A DNA stretch of 64,000 nt from Fusicatenibacter saccharivorans (GTDB lineage Bacteria; Bacillota; Clostridia; Lachnospirales; Lachnospiraceae), in NCBI RefSeq assembly GCF_027667425.1, contig NZ_JAQEGR010000013.1, positions 1-64,000 of the forward strand. The letters run 5' to 3'. The notes beneath the pieces are model-generated. The model made no database searches, had not been told where the DNA came from, and worked only from the letters and a program-made list of their open reading frames with translations. Of this stretch, positions 53,969 through 62,492 are shown one piece after another; within the stretch, counting starts at the first letter, position 1, and every line of letters begins with the position of its first letter. Position numbers and translations under genes: made by a program.

Positions 53969-55348
53969 ATGGAACGAAAAACAGCATGGAATGAGTACAA
54001 GAAAAAAGATATGAAAAAGCTGGAAAAATTAAACGCCGGCTACCGCGCATTCCTGGATCACGGAAAAACGGAGCGTGAGTGTGTAAAGGAAAGTGTACGT
54101 CAGGCAGAAGAGGCCGGATACGTAAGCCTCGACACCTATGTAAAAGAAAATCGTGCGTTAAAACCGGGTGACAAGGTTTATGCTGTATGCATGAAGAAGG
54201 CCATTGCCCTGTTCCAGATCGGAACAAAGCCTCTGACAGAGGGTATGAATATTCTCGGTGCGCACATCGATTCTCCGCGTCTTGACGTAAAACAGAATCC
54301 ACTGTATGAGGACAACGGATTTACATATCTTGATACCCATTATTACGGTGGTATCAAAAAATGGCAGTGGGTAACGCTTCCGCTTGCAATCCACGGTGTT
54401 GTAGCCAAGAAGGATGGCGAAGTAGTGGATGTAGTCATCGGCGAGGATGATAACGATCCGGTATTCTGTGTGACAGATCTTCTGATTCACCTTTCCAGAG
54501 AGCAGCAGACCAAACCGGCAAGTACGGTAGTAGAGGGCGAGAACCTCGATCTTCTGATCGGAAGCCAGCCGCTGGAAGGAACAGAGAAAGATGCAGTGAA
54601 AGCCATGACCTTAAAGCTCTTAAACGACAAGTATGGCATCGAAGAAGAGGATTTCCTCTCCGCAGAGCTTGAAATTGTACCGGCAGGAAAAGCGCGTGAG
54701 CTTGGTATGGATGCCAGCATGATTCTTGCATACGGCCAGGATGACCGTGTATGCGCATACACTTCTCTTGTCGCAATGCTCGAGGTGGAAGCACCGGAGA
54801 AGACATCCTGCTGCCTGCTCGTAGACAAAGAGGAGATCGGAAGCGTCGGAGCAACCGGCATGCAGTCTCATTTCTTCGAAAACACCATGGCAGAGCTGCT
54901 TGCACTTGCAGGTGAGGGAACGGAGCTTGCACTTCGGAGATGTCTGGCTTCTTCCAGAATGCTTTCTTCCGATGTAAGTGCAGCGTTTGATCCGTTGTAT
55001 GCAGCAGCATTTGAGAAGAAAAACGCTGCATTTTTCGGAAAAGGTATCGTAATTAACAAATTTACAGGAGCAGGCGGAAAGAGCGGCTCAAACGATGCCA
55101 ATGCAGAGTACGTCGGAGCTCTTCGCGCTATCTTTGATGATGCAAAAGTAAATTGGCAGACAGCAGAACTTGGTAAAGTTGATGTCGGAGGCGGCGGAAC
55201 CATCGCCTACATCATGTCTCTGTACGGTATGGAAGTGATTGACTCCGGTGTACCGGTTCTCAGCATGCATGCTCCATGGGAAGTAACCAGCAAAGCAGAT
55301 GTTTACGAGGCCAAGAAGGCCTATGTGGCATTTTTGAAAAATGCATAA
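53969..55348 (+). CDS. M18 family aminopeptidase
   Basis: 459 residues. This is a cytosolic dinuclear-zinc aminopeptidase that removes N-terminal residues from peptides. The metal-site motifs are LGAHIDSPRLD, LLVDKEEIGSVGATG and, near the C-terminus, SMHAPWEVTSKAD. The start at 53969 (MERKTAWNEY) matches the usual N-terminus of clostridial homologues and lies after GAAAGAGAGAAAAG; an ATG at 53909 would add 20 residues. The length is normal. It could use peptides from any source, including those freed from glycopeptides, but a general role is likelier. Confidence 0.9.
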   Translation: MERKTAWNEYKKKDMKKLEKLNAGYRAFLDHGKTERECVKESVRQAEEAGYVSLDTYVKENRALKPGDKVYAVCMKKAIALFQIGTKPLTEGMNILGAHIDSPRLDVKQNPLYEDNGFTYLDTHYYGGIKKWQWVTLPLAIHGVVAKKDGEVVDVVIGEDDNDPVFCVTDLLIHLSREQQTKPASTVVEGENLDLLIGSQPLEGTEKDAVKAMTLKLLNDKYGIEEEDFLSAELEIVPAGKARELGMDASMILAYGQDDRVCAYTSLVAMLEVEAPEKTSCCLLVDKEEIGSVGATGMQSHFFENTMAELLALAGEGTELALRRCLASSRMLSSDVSAAFDPLYAAAFEKKNAAFFGKGIVINKFTGAGGKSGSNDANAEYVGALRAIFDDAKVNWQTAELGKVDVGGGGTIAYIMSLYGMEVIDSGVPVLSMHAPWEVTSKADVYEAKKAYVAFLKNA

Positions 55349-55373
55349 ATAATATTGAGGAGGTTTGAAACGT

Positions 55374-56723
55374 TTGGACAGTGACATAGTCGGCAGTATT
55401 CTTTTGCAGGTCGTATTGATAGCGGTCAATGCGGTATTTGCCTGCGCGGAGATCGCTGTGGTCTCCTGCAACGACGCTAAACTGGAAAAAATGGCACAGG
55501 AGGGAAACAAAAGAGCGGCGAAGCTGTTTCATCTGACGGAACAGCCATCCCGTTTTCTTGCAACGATACAGGTGGTCATCACTCTGTCCGGTTTTCTTGG
55601 AAGTGCCTTTGCAGCAGAAAATTTTTCGGATCGAATCGTTTCCGCTCTTGTGGACGCGGGTATGAAGATTCCGGAAAAGACACTGGATGCGATTGCCGTT
55701 GTGCTGATTACGCTGCTTTTATCTTATATCACCCTGATCTTTGGCGAACTGGTGCCGAAAAGGATTGCAATGCAGAAGGCTGAGCAGATTGCGCTCGGGA
55801 TTTCCGGTCTTGTAAGCGGTGCTTCGAAAGTGTTTGCACCGCTTGTGTGGCTGTTGACTGCATCGACAAACGGTATCCTGCGCCTTCTGGGGATCGATCC
55901 GGATGAGGACGACGATCAGGTGACGGAGGAAGAAATCCGAATGATGGTAGATGCCGGCAGCGAAAAAGGCGCGATCGACAATGAAGAAAAAGATATGATT
56001 CAGAACGTATTTGAGTTTGATGATCTGACCATTGATGAAATCTGCGTCCACAGAACCGATGTAGATCTTCTGTGGCTGGAAGACTCGATGGAGGAGTGGG
56101 AGCAGCTGATCCATGAAAGCCGCCATTCTTATTACCCGGTCTGTGGTGAAAATGTGGACGATATCATCGGCGTTCTGGACGCCAAGGATTATTTCCGGCT
56201 TCGCACCAAGGACCGCGATCATGTCATGAAAGAAGCAATCAAACAGCCTTATTTTGTTCCTGAAAACATCAAGGCTGCCACGCTGTTCCAGAACATGAAA
56301 AAGACCGGCAACTATTTTGCCGTGGTTCTGGATGAGTACGGCGGCATGGATGGAATTATCACCGTGCGTAACCTGATCGAGCAGCTTGTCGGGGACTTGA
56401 ATGATGAGGCGGAGATCGGGCAGCCATCGGAAATTGAGCTGATTTCCACAGACACCTGGAAAATCATGGGAAGTGCCTCGTTGGATGATGTGGCGGAGGA
56501 ACTGAAGATCAAACTGCCGGTCGATGAATATGAAACGTTCGGCGGCTACATTTTCGGCGAACTCGGTGCGGTTCCGGATGACGGCAGCCAGTTTGAACTC
56601 GAGACCGACGATCTCTGGATCAAGGTCATGCGGGTCAAAGAACACCGCGTGGAAAATACGGTGGTAAAGAAACTGCCTCCGAAAGAAAAAGGAGAGCAGG
56701 AGGAACGTAAGGAGAGGGAATGA
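55374..56723 (+). CDS. CorC/HlyC-family CNNM transmembrane protein
   Basis: About 449 residues. An N-terminal CNNM/DUF21 domain with three to four membrane helices (to about 180) contains a FGELVPKRIA motif. It is followed by a CBS pair (about 215-335) and a CorC_HlyC C-terminal domain (about 345-430). Such proteins are thought to export magnesium or other divalent ions, or sense ions through CBS. Both possible starts are TTG (55365 or 55374). The second has the better distance to GAGGAGG. The stop overlaps the start of the Lrp/AsnC gene (ATGA). Confidence 0.85.
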   Translation: MDSDIVGSILLQVVLIAVNAVFACAEIAVVSCNDAKLEKMAQEGNKRAAKLFHLTEQPSRFLATIQVVITLSGFLGSAFAAENFSDRIVSALVDAGMKIPEKTLDAIAVVLITLLLSYITLIFGELVPKRIAMQKAEQIALGISGLVSGASKVFAPLVWLLTASTNGILRLLGIDPDEDDDQVTEEEIRMMVDAGSEKGAIDNEEKDMIQNVFEFDDLTIDEICVHRTDVDLLWLEDSMEEWEQLIHESRHSYYPVCGENVDDIIGVLDAKDYFRLRTKDRDHVMKEAIKQPYFVPENIKAATLFQNMKKTGNYFAVVLDEYGGMDGIITVRNLIEQLVGDLNDEAEIGQPSEIELISTDTWKIMGSASLDDVAEELKIKLPVDEYETFGGYIFGELGAVPDDGSQFELETDDLWIKVMRVKEHRVENTVVKKLPPKEKGEQEERKERE

Positions 56724-57208
56724 AACGTGAACTGGATACAGCAGACCGGAAAATTGTGGAACTGCTGCAGGAAGATGCAAGGCTTCCGCTCAAAAGTATT
56801 GCAGACAAGGTAAGTCTCACTTCGCCGACGGTTTCGGCGAGAATCGACCGCCTGGAAAAGGACGGGGTGATCACCGGCTACCGTGCGAGTGTGAACCCGG
56901 AGGTTTTCGACTATCGGATCAAGGCATTCATCAATCTGGAGGTTGAGCCGGTGCGGAAAAAGGAATTCTATCCGTACATCACTGACTGCCCGAATGTGAT
57001 CGAGTGCAACTGCGTGACCGGCGACTATTCGATGCTGATGGAGGTTGTGTTCCACACAACATCTGAGCTGGATCAGTTTATCGGCCAGCTTCAGCATTTT
57101 GGAAGAACGAAGACGCAGATCGTGTTCTCTACATCGGTGGAACACAGAGGAATTCCGCTCGGCGATACCAGAATCCCGATTCTGGAGCAGGAAGAAGAAA
57201 AAGGTTGA
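56720..57208 (+). CDS. Lrp/AsnC-family transcriptional regulator
   Basis: 162 residues. It has an N-terminal helix-turn-helix (LDTADRKIVELLQEDARLP, then SPTVSARIDRLEKDGVI) and a C-terminal RAM ligand-binding domain (VTGDYSMLMEVVF). Members sense amino acids and form octamers. It overlaps the CNNM gene by four bases, so the two are translated in a coupled way. The pairing with a membrane ion protein is unusual, and the target is unknown. Confidence 0.88.
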   Translation: MKRELDTADRKIVELLQEDARLPLKSIADKVSLTSPTVSARIDRLEKDGVITGYRASVNPEVFDYRIKAFINLEVEPVRKKEFYPYITDCPNVIECNCVTGDYSMLMEVVFHTTSELDQFIGQLQHFGRTKTQIVFSTSVEHRGIPLGDTRIPILEQEEEKG

Positions 57209-57233
57209 TTTTCTGCGGACTTTCCGATATACT
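57205..57233 (+). promoter_or_regulatory. Promoter of the SEC-C protein gene
   Basis: TTGATT (57205-57210), 17-base spacer, TATACT (57228-57233), overlapping the end of the Lrp gene. A small GCGCG/CGCGC stem-loop lies in the leader (57272-57287). Confidence 0.65.
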
Positions 57234-57318
57234 AAAGCGTGTTACAAAAACCGGAATCCCGCTAGGGGACGGCGCGAAAAAACGCGCTCAGAGAAACAGA
57301 TAAAGGATGGATAATAAC

Positions 57319-57825
57319 ATGAGTTTATTACAGAATTGGCGTGATATCGCCTATAATCAGGAAGCAGACAAAAGACAGCTCCAGCAGTTCTGGACCAATT
57401 ATTTCCTGATTGAGAAAAACATTTACGAGCAGCTTCTTTCCAACCCGGATGAAGTGGTAAAAGGAACCGTAAAAGAGCTGGCAGAGAAATACAAAGTGGA
57501 CGTTATGACCATGGTTGGTTTCCTGGACGGCATCAACGACAGCCTTGTGATCCCGAACCCGATCGAGGAGATGGAAGAGGATACCGTTGTTACACTGGCT
57601 TACGATAAAGAGCTTCTGTACAAAAACATGGTAGACGCAAAAGCAGACTGGTTGTACAACCTGCCGATGTGGGATGAGATCTTCACAGAAGAGCAGAAGA
57701 AAACGCTTTACATGGAGCAGAAAAAATCCGGCACTGTAATCAAAGGCAAAAAAATCGGAAGAAACGATCCATGCCCGTGCGGAAGCGGAAAGAAATACAA
57801 ATACTGCTGCGGTAAAAACGCATAA
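57319..57825 (+). CDS. SEC-C zinc-motif protein
   Basis: 168 residues (172 if an ATG at 57307 is used). The body is a helical domain (LQNWRDIAYNQEADKRQ, KYKVDVMTMVGFLDGIND). The C-terminus is a SEC-C zinc motif, GRNDPCPCGSGKKYKYCC, as found at the end of SecA and in many uncharacterised proteins. The motif mediates zinc-dependent protein or ribosome contacts. It has a clear promoter and terminator and so is a single-gene unit. Its function is unknown. Confidence 0.75.
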   Translation: MSLLQNWRDIAYNQEADKRQLQQFWTNYFLIEKNIYEQLLSNPDEVVKGTVKELAEKYKVDVMTMVGFLDGINDSLVIPNPIEEMEEDTVVTLAYDKELLYKNMVDAKADWLYNLPMWDEIFTEEQKKTLYMEQKKSGTVIKGKKIGRNDPCPCGSGKKYKYCCGKNA

Positions 57826-57840
57826 GAAAGAATTTTCGAG

Positions 57841-57886
57841 AAGAGACCGGGAAGCCGAAAGTTGAAAGGCTTCGCGGTCTCTTTTT
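57841..57886 (+). terminator. Terminator after the SEC-C gene
   Basis: GAGACC-GAAGCC pairs with GGCTTC-GGTCTC, with a small internal mismatch, and ends in TTTTT. Confidence 0.8.
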
Positions 57887-57907
57887 CTATGAAGAGGGAG
57901 AAGCAGG

Positions 57908-58459
57908 ATGCAGGAGACGGTAGTTTATCTGAAAAAAATTACACAGCCGGAGGGCGAAAAAAAAGAGCTGGAACGGGAACTCTCGCAGTGCGGATGGGAG
58001 CTGTTCCGGATGGGAATGCAGGAACAGTATGGGCTGGATGGAGAAAAGATAACGATCGAACGGAATGCGCACGGAAAACCGTACCTGCCAGGGCATCCGC
58101 AGATCTGTTTTAATATTTCTCATTCGGGGGAATACGCTGCCTGCGCTTTTGCTTCCATTCCGATCGGCATGGATCTGCAGCAGCACCGCCGCGCTGCCTG
58201 GGAGCGCATGGCAGAACGGTATTTTTCCGACGAAGACCAGAAACGCCTTGCCGCAGCGGAGAATGCTGAAACGCTGTTTTTCCGGATCTGGACCGAAGAG
58301 GAGAGCTACGGCAAGTGGAGGGGAACCGGTCTTTTGGGTTCTCTTGGAACGGAAAAGAAAGAGGGCTTCTGCATGCATTTCAGTCCGGAGAAAGGATATG
58401 AAGGCGCCGTCTGGGCAGCGGAGCCCGTGAAAATCTGCATGAAAAGAATAGAACCATAA
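57908..58459 (+). CDS. 4'-phosphopantetheinyl transferase, Sfp-like
   Basis: 183 residues, shorter than Sfp (about 224). It transfers phosphopantetheine from CoA to a serine of carrier proteins. Visible motifs are NAHGKPYL, FNISHSGEYAACAF, GMDLQQ and WTEEESYGKWRG. The second acidic residue of the usual DxE metal pair is Gln here, so metal binding may be altered. No carrier-protein or synthase gene is near. AGAGGGAGAAGCAGG precedes the start. Confidence 0.8.
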   Translation: MQETVVYLKKITQPEGEKKELERELSQCGWELFRMGMQEQYGLDGEKITIERNAHGKPYLPGHPQICFNISHSGEYAACAFASIPIGMDLQQHRRAAWERMAERYFSDEDQKRLAAAENAETLFFRIWTEEESYGKWRGTGLLGSLGTEKKEGFCMHFSPEKGYEGAVWAAEPVKICMKRIEP

Positions 58460-58466
58460 AAATCGT

Positions 58467-58495
58467 GCATAACCTGTCCCGCCATCTCATATATA
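58467..58495 (+). promoter_or_regulatory. Possible sigma-E promoter of the spoIIIA operon
   Basis: GCATAA (58467-58472), about 15-base spacer, CATATATA (58488-58495), about 20 bases before the operon's ribosome site. spoIIIA is transcribed by sigma-E in the mother cell of spore formers. The match to the consensus is partial. Confidence 0.4.
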
Positions 58496-58516
58496 TAACG
58501 ATAAGAGGTGGTGAAG

Positions 58517-59524
58517 ATGAAAAGGACAGGAAGACAAAAGGATATTGTTACGCCAGAGAAAAAACAGGAGCAAAGGGAACTTTTGCGCCTGTTTTCTGCG
58601 AATATACGGAAAATTCTGAAAAACACAGATCTGCTGGCCGATGACCTGCAGGAAATCCGTCTGCGGACCGGCGCGCCGCTTCTGGTGGTCGCAAAGGATC
58701 AGGAGTACTTTCTGACCCCGGACGGAGCACTGACCGGGGAGTGGGAGAAAGGTTATCCCGTCTCACCGACGGATATCCGCGATACGATGGATTACATAGG
58801 AAGTTTTTCCCTCTACGCCTACGAGGATGAACTGCGGCAGGGTTTTCTGACCGTGGAGGGCGGCCACCGGATCGGCATTGCCGGAAAGACGGTAATCGAA
58901 GGGGAAAAGGTGAAAGGCATCAGCCATATATCCTGCATCAACGTGCGGGTTGCTCATGAGAAAAAGGGCTGCGCGGACCGAGTGATGCCGTACCTTTGGG
59001 AAGACGGCCGTTTCCTGCACACCCTGATTGTCTCCGCACCCGGCTGCGGCAAAACGACGATGCTGCGTGATATCATCCGCCAGATTTCGGACGGGGAGTC
59101 GCCGTATCCGGGGCTGACCGTCGGTGTGGTCGATGAACGGAGCGAGATCGCAGGCTGCTATCTCGGCGTTGCGCAGAATGATGTCGGCATCCGCACCGAT
59201 GTGCTCGACTGCTGTCCGAAGGCGGAGGGCATGATGATGCTGATCCGCGCCATGTCGCCCGATGTGGTGGCAGTCGATGAGATCGGAACGGGCGAGGACA
59301 TCCGTGCGATCGAGTCCGTCGTTAACTGCGGGTGCAAGCTGCTCGCGACCGTGCATGGCAATTCCATGGAGGATATGAAGCAGAAGCCTCTCCTGAACCG
59401 CCTCGTGGAATCCCACGTTTTCGAGCGGTACATCGTGCTGGATGCGAAACCCCACGCCGGAAGCGTACAGGCTATTTTTGACGGAAGAGGAACGACACTG
59501 TACCGAAGGGAGGCGTTTCTGTGA
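58517..59524 (+). CDS. spoIIIAA: Stage III sporulation protein AA, ATPase
   Basis: 335 residues. It is an AAA/type-II-secretion-like ATPase of the SpoIIIA-SpoIIQ channel between mother cell and forespore. It has Walker A APGCGKTTM, Walker B-like VVAVDEIGTGED and the conserved ERSEIAG. The ATG at 58517 has AAGAGG at good distance; two GTG codons just upstream are alternatives. It is the first of eight genes in the standard order. TGA/ATG overlap with spoIIIAB. Confidence 0.95.
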   Translation: MKRTGRQKDIVTPEKKQEQRELLRLFSANIRKILKNTDLLADDLQEIRLRTGAPLLVVAKDQEYFLTPDGALTGEWEKGYPVSPTDIRDTMDYIGSFSLYAYEDELRQGFLTVEGGHRIGIAGKTVIEGEKVKGISHISCINVRVAHEKKGCADRVMPYLWEDGRFLHTLIVSAPGCGKTTMLRDIIRQISDGESPYPGLTVGVVDERSEIAGCYLGVAQNDVGIRTDVLDCCPKAEGMMMLIRAMSPDVVAVDEIGTGEDIRAIESVVNCGCKLLATVHGNSMEDMKQKPLLNRLVESHVFERYIVLDAKPHAGSVQAIFDGRGTTLYRREAFL

Positions 59525-60039
59525 TGCGGCTTGCAGTTTTACTGGCGGCTTCTCTTGCCTGCGTCGGGATCGGCTTTGCAAAGAGTGCGGCGCTGTCGGC
59601 CCATGTGAAAGATCTGGAAACACTGCAGAAAATTATCCAGTATCTGCGTGGAGAGATTGTGACGGCGGCTTCCCCGCTGCCGGATGCGTTCTGGGAGACG
59701 GGAAGGCGGATGCGGGATCCGTACCGGGATTTTTTACAGGATATTTCCGAGGATATGCGCCGCCCGGACGGAAAGACACTGCCGGCGATTCTGGAAGAGA
59801 ATACGGCAGTCCACCTGGCGGACACACGCCTTACAAAAGAAGAAAAAGAAGAGCTGCAGGAGGCCGGATGCAGCCTTGGAACCGGGGACCGCGCCATGCA
59901 GAAGGCGAATCTGGACCGGTATGAGGCACGCCTTGTGCAGCGGATCGCGGAACTGCAGAAAGGATTGCCGGAAAGGAAGAGGCTCTGTCAGAGTCTTGGA
60001 ATCATGGGAGGCCTTTTTTTATTTTTGATTCTGGTTTAG
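59524..60039 (+). CDS. spoIIIAB: Stage III sporulation protein AB
   Basis: 171 residues. It has an N-terminal membrane helix (about 1-22), a helical body starting KDLETLQKIIQYLRGEI and a C-terminal helix (GIMGGLFLFLILV), the layout of a GspF-like component of the SpoIIIA channel. It overlaps spoIIIAA by one base. Sequence GGGCGTGTCTGAAAA directly after its stop matches the arm of a palindromic repeat found later in the operon. Confidence 0.9.
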   Translation: MRLAVLLAASLACVGIGFAKSAALSAHVKDLETLQKIIQYLRGEIVTAASPLPDAFWETGRRMRDPYRDFLQDISEDMRRPDGKTLPAILEENTAVHLADTRLTKEEKEELQEAGCSLGTGDRAMQKANLDRYEARLVQRIAELQKGLPERKRLCQSLGIMGGLFLFLILV

Positions 60040-60055
60040 GGCGTGTCTGAAAACG
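60038..60055 (+). repeat. Solo half of a palindromic repeat
   Basis: AGGGCGTGTCTGAAAACGG shares GCGTGTCTGAAAA with the left arm of the 77-bp palindrome at 61824-61900. It sits exactly at the spoIIIAB-spoIIIAC junction and is followed by the AC ribosome site. Confidence 0.5.
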
Positions 60056-60066
60056 GAGGAGCAGGC

Positions 60067-60261
60067 GTGGAGGTCGGGATTCTATTTAAAATCGGGGCAG
60101 TCGGGATTCTGGTATCGGTCCTGTGCCAGGTATTAAAACACAGCGGCCGGGAAGAACAGGCATTTCTTGCAAGCCTTGCCGGTCTTGTGCTGGTGCTGTT
60201 CTGGATTCTTCCCTATATTTCCGCGCTGTTTGAGGACATCAAACAACTGTTTACAATTTAA
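60067..60261 (+). CDS. spoIIIAC: Stage III sporulation protein AC
   Basis: 64 residues with two membrane helices and the conserved LKHSGREEQAFLASLAGL. The GTG start at 60067 follows GGAGGAGCAGG and gives the usual length; the frame is open to 60043 only through repeat-derived sequence. It is a small membrane component of the SpoIIIA channel. Confidence 0.92.
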   Translation: MEVGILFKIGAVGILVSVLCQVLKHSGREEQAFLASLAGLVLVLFWILPYISALFEDIKQLFTI

Positions 60262-60290
60262 GAGCAGGGAGAAAAAACGGAGGGGATCAT

Positions 60291-60674
60291 ATGGATATAC
60301 TTCGGATCGCTGCGCTTGGCACGGCGGGCGTGCTGCTTGGAATCACAGTAAAGGGAGCAAAGCCGGAATTTGCCCTTCTTGTGACGGTTGGTGCCGGCCT
60401 CTGCATTCTTGCCGGGACCGTCGGAAAAATGCAGTATCTGCTCGGCATGCTCGCACAAATGAAATCGTATCTCCCGGTGGACTCATCGTATCTGAATACG
60501 CTGCTGAAAATGCTTGGGATCACGTATGTGGGGCAGTTTTCCGCCGGGATCTGTAAGGATGCGGGCTATTCTTCCATTGCAGGGCAGATTGAACTGTTCG
60601 CCCGCCTGGCGGTCCTTGCCGTCAGTATGCCAGTGCTGCTCGCTCTGCTGGAAACGGTTCATGATTTTCTGTAA
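60291..60674 (+). CDS. spoIIIAD: Stage III sporulation protein AD
   Basis: 127 residues, four membrane helices, homologous in layout to SpoIIIAC, with GITYVGQFSAGICKDAGY and AGQIELFARLAVLAVSMP conserved. It forms part of the channel membrane base. GGAGGGGATCAT stands before the ATG. The last 14 bases overlap the start of spoIIIAE. Confidence 0.93.
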   Translation: MDILRIAALGTAGVLLGITVKGAKPEFALLVTVGAGLCILAGTVGKMQYLLGMLAQMKSYLPVDSSYLNTLLKMLGITYVGQFSAGICKDAGYSSIAGQIELFARLAVLAVSMPVLLALLETVHDFL

Positions 60675-61827
60675 AAAAGCCGGATGGGGCATGGCGCTGC
60701 TTTTTCTGTGTCTCATTTTCGGAACGGGAAGAACGCAGAAAATCGAAGCAGCGGATACCGAAACGGATCAGGCAGCAGCAGCGCAGGACGAACTTCTTGC
60801 AGAACTCGACTTCGATGCAATCCAGCAGGAAGTGGACAGCCTGCTGTCCAGCCAGCAGTTTTCTTTTGCCGGTACGGTGCGTTCTCTTTTGCAGGATGGC
60901 GATCCCTTCCGCACCTTCCGTGCCGGAAATGCCGTTCTCTCCTGTGCCAAAACAGCATTCCTTGCGCAGAAGGGGCTGATGAAGGAGCTGTTTCTCCTCG
61001 TTCTGGCAGGCGCGGTGCTCGGCAGTTTTTCCTCTCTCTTTGAAGGAAAACAGGTCAGGGACGCTAGTTTTTATATGGTCTATCTGCTTGCGCTTGCACT
61101 GATTCTGAAAAATTTCCAGTCGAGCGGGGAAAACCTGAAAGCTGTCATCACATCGCTGGTCGCTTTTATGCGGATCCTGACGCCATCCTACTATCTGGCG
61201 GCCGCGGCCGCCGGTGGTGCATCATCAGCCGTGATGTTTTATCAGATGCTCCTTCTGGTGATTCTGGCTGTCGAAAAGCTTCTGCTCGCCCTCGTCCTCC
61301 CGATGATCCATATCTATCTGCTCATCGCCCTTGTAAACGATCTTTCCGGCGAGGAGATTTTGTCCCATATGACAGAGCTGCTGGAAACCTGCGTGAACGG
61401 CCTTTTAAAATCGTCGCTCGGCGTACTTGTGGGAATGCAGATGATCCGGAATCTGATCGCACCGGCGCTCGATTCCCTGCGGCAGATGGCACTCTGGCGG
61501 ACTGCCGGAATGATTCCCGGCATCGGAAATGCGGTGAATGCTGTAACCGAGTTGGTGGCAGGCTCCGCGGTGCTGATCCGCAACTGCTTTGGCGTGACGG
61601 CAATGCTGGTACTGCTCGCAGCAGGCATGGTCCCCGCCGTTCAGCTTCTCGTTTCGGGTCTTTCCTTCCGCCTTCTCGCCGCGGCGGCGCAGCCCGTCTC
61701 GGACAAGCGGATCGCGGGATGTCTTGCGGCGGCAGGAAAAGGATATGCGATGCTTCTGCGTCTCCTTCTGACCGTAGAAGTCCTGTTTCTGCTGACGATT
61801 GCAATCCTGGCGGGAACTTTTTCCTAG
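60661..61827 (+). CDS. spoIIIAE: Stage III sporulation protein AE
   Basis: 388 residues. A signal-like N-terminal helix, a short extracytoplasmic acidic stretch and seven or eight membrane helices are visible, with the conserved MIPGIGNAVNAVTELVAGSA region. It is the large membrane subunit of the channel. The start at 60661 lies inside the end of spoIIIAD. The TAG stop codon is supplied by the left arm of the palindromic repeat, so insertion of the repeat may have trimmed or extended the C-terminus. Confidence 0.92.
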   Translation: MIFCKKAGWGMALLFLCLIFGTGRTQKIEAADTETDQAAAAQDELLAELDFDAIQQEVDSLLSSQQFSFAGTVRSLLQDGDPFRTFRAGNAVLSCAKTAFLAQKGLMKELFLLVLAGAVLGSFSSLFEGKQVRDASFYMVYLLALALILKNFQSSGENLKAVITSLVAFMRILTPSYYLAAAAAGGASSAVMFYQMLLLVILAVEKLLLALVLPMIHIYLLIALVNDLSGEEILSHMTELLETCVNGLLKSSLGVLVGMQMIRNLIAPALDSLRQMALWRTAGMIPGIGNAVNAVTELVAGSAVLIRNCFGVTAMLVLLAAGMVPAVQLLVSGLSFRLLAAAAQPVSDKRIAGCLAAAGKGYAMLLRLLLTVEVLFLLTIAILAGTFS

Positions 61828-61900
61828 AGCGTGTCTGAAAAAGGCTTTTCGCAAACTGGGGCTTGCAGATTGCGGAAATGATTTTTCAGACATGCTCTAG
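61824..61900. repeat. 77-bp palindromic repeat inside the spoIIIA operon
   Basis: CTAGAGCGTGTCTGAAAAA (61824-61842) and TTTTTCAGACATGCTCTAG (61882-61900) pair over 19 bases with one wobble, and further pairing (TTTTCGCAA / TTGCGGAAA) continues inside. It has no open frame. It looks like a MITE- or REP-like element. A half copy lies at 60038-60055 and a related palindrome at 47958-48017. Confidence 0.7.
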
Positions 61901-61933
61901 CATGTAGTTGGGCAGGCAGCGGCGGGAGGCGGC

Positions 61934-62488
61934 ATGGTAGAAGAGATTCTGCAGTGGCTTAAGAATATTTCAATTTTTCTGATTTTTATGACAACTGTGC
62001 TGAACCTGATCCCGGAGAAGGAGGACAAGAAGCCGGTTCAGTTTTTTCTTGGAATTGTGATGGTACTGATTTTTTTTCAGCCCGTGCTAAAAGCGGGAGG
62101 TTTGGAGCAGAAAATGGCGCAGACGCTTGACCGTCTGACGCTGGAAGAGGAGGCAGCAGCAATGGAAAATGTACAGATTCGTGCAGAAAGCTTTGAAAAA
62201 CAGTATTACGTGGGCACCTGGGAAAAAGAGACGGAGCGCCAGATCCGGATGTATCTGTCAGAGAGCGGCATTCCGGGGGCAGCCGTTTCGGTAACGCTGG
62301 AGCCGGGAAACACCGGTGAGGCAAAAGAGATCCGCATTGAAGCGCCGATGCGGCAGACGAGCATTTACCGCGAAGAACAGAAAAAACAGCGGGAAATGCT
62401 CGATGAAAAGCTGACAGAGATCAAAAGTGTTTTAAGTGAGGTCTACGGAACCGATCCGGCGCATATTATGGTAGAGATTTCGGAATAG
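61934..62488 (+). CDS. spoIIIAF: Stage III sporulation protein AF
   Basis: 184 residues. Two N-terminal membrane helices (about 7-24 and 34-51) are followed by an extracytoplasmic domain with a ring-building-motif fold (about 75-184). The gene comes after the palindromic repeat, with GGGAGGCGGC before the start, four bases ahead of spoIIIAG. Confidence 0.9.
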   Translation: MVEEILQWLKNISIFLIFMTTVLNLIPEKEDKKPVQFFLGIVMVLIFFQPVLKAGGLEQKMAQTLDRLTLEEEAAAMENVQIRAESFEKQYYVGTWEKETERQIRMYLSESGIPGAAVSVTLEPGNTGEAKEIRIEAPMRQTSIYREEQKKQREMLDEKLTEIKSVLSEVYGTDPAHIMVEISE

Positions 62489-62492
62489 GCCT

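Noticed and set aside
57235..57300. GC-rich stem-loop before the SEC-C gene as an RNA gene
   Set aside because: Only one short stem is visible, with no tRNA-like or known small-RNA features. It is more simply the 5' leader.
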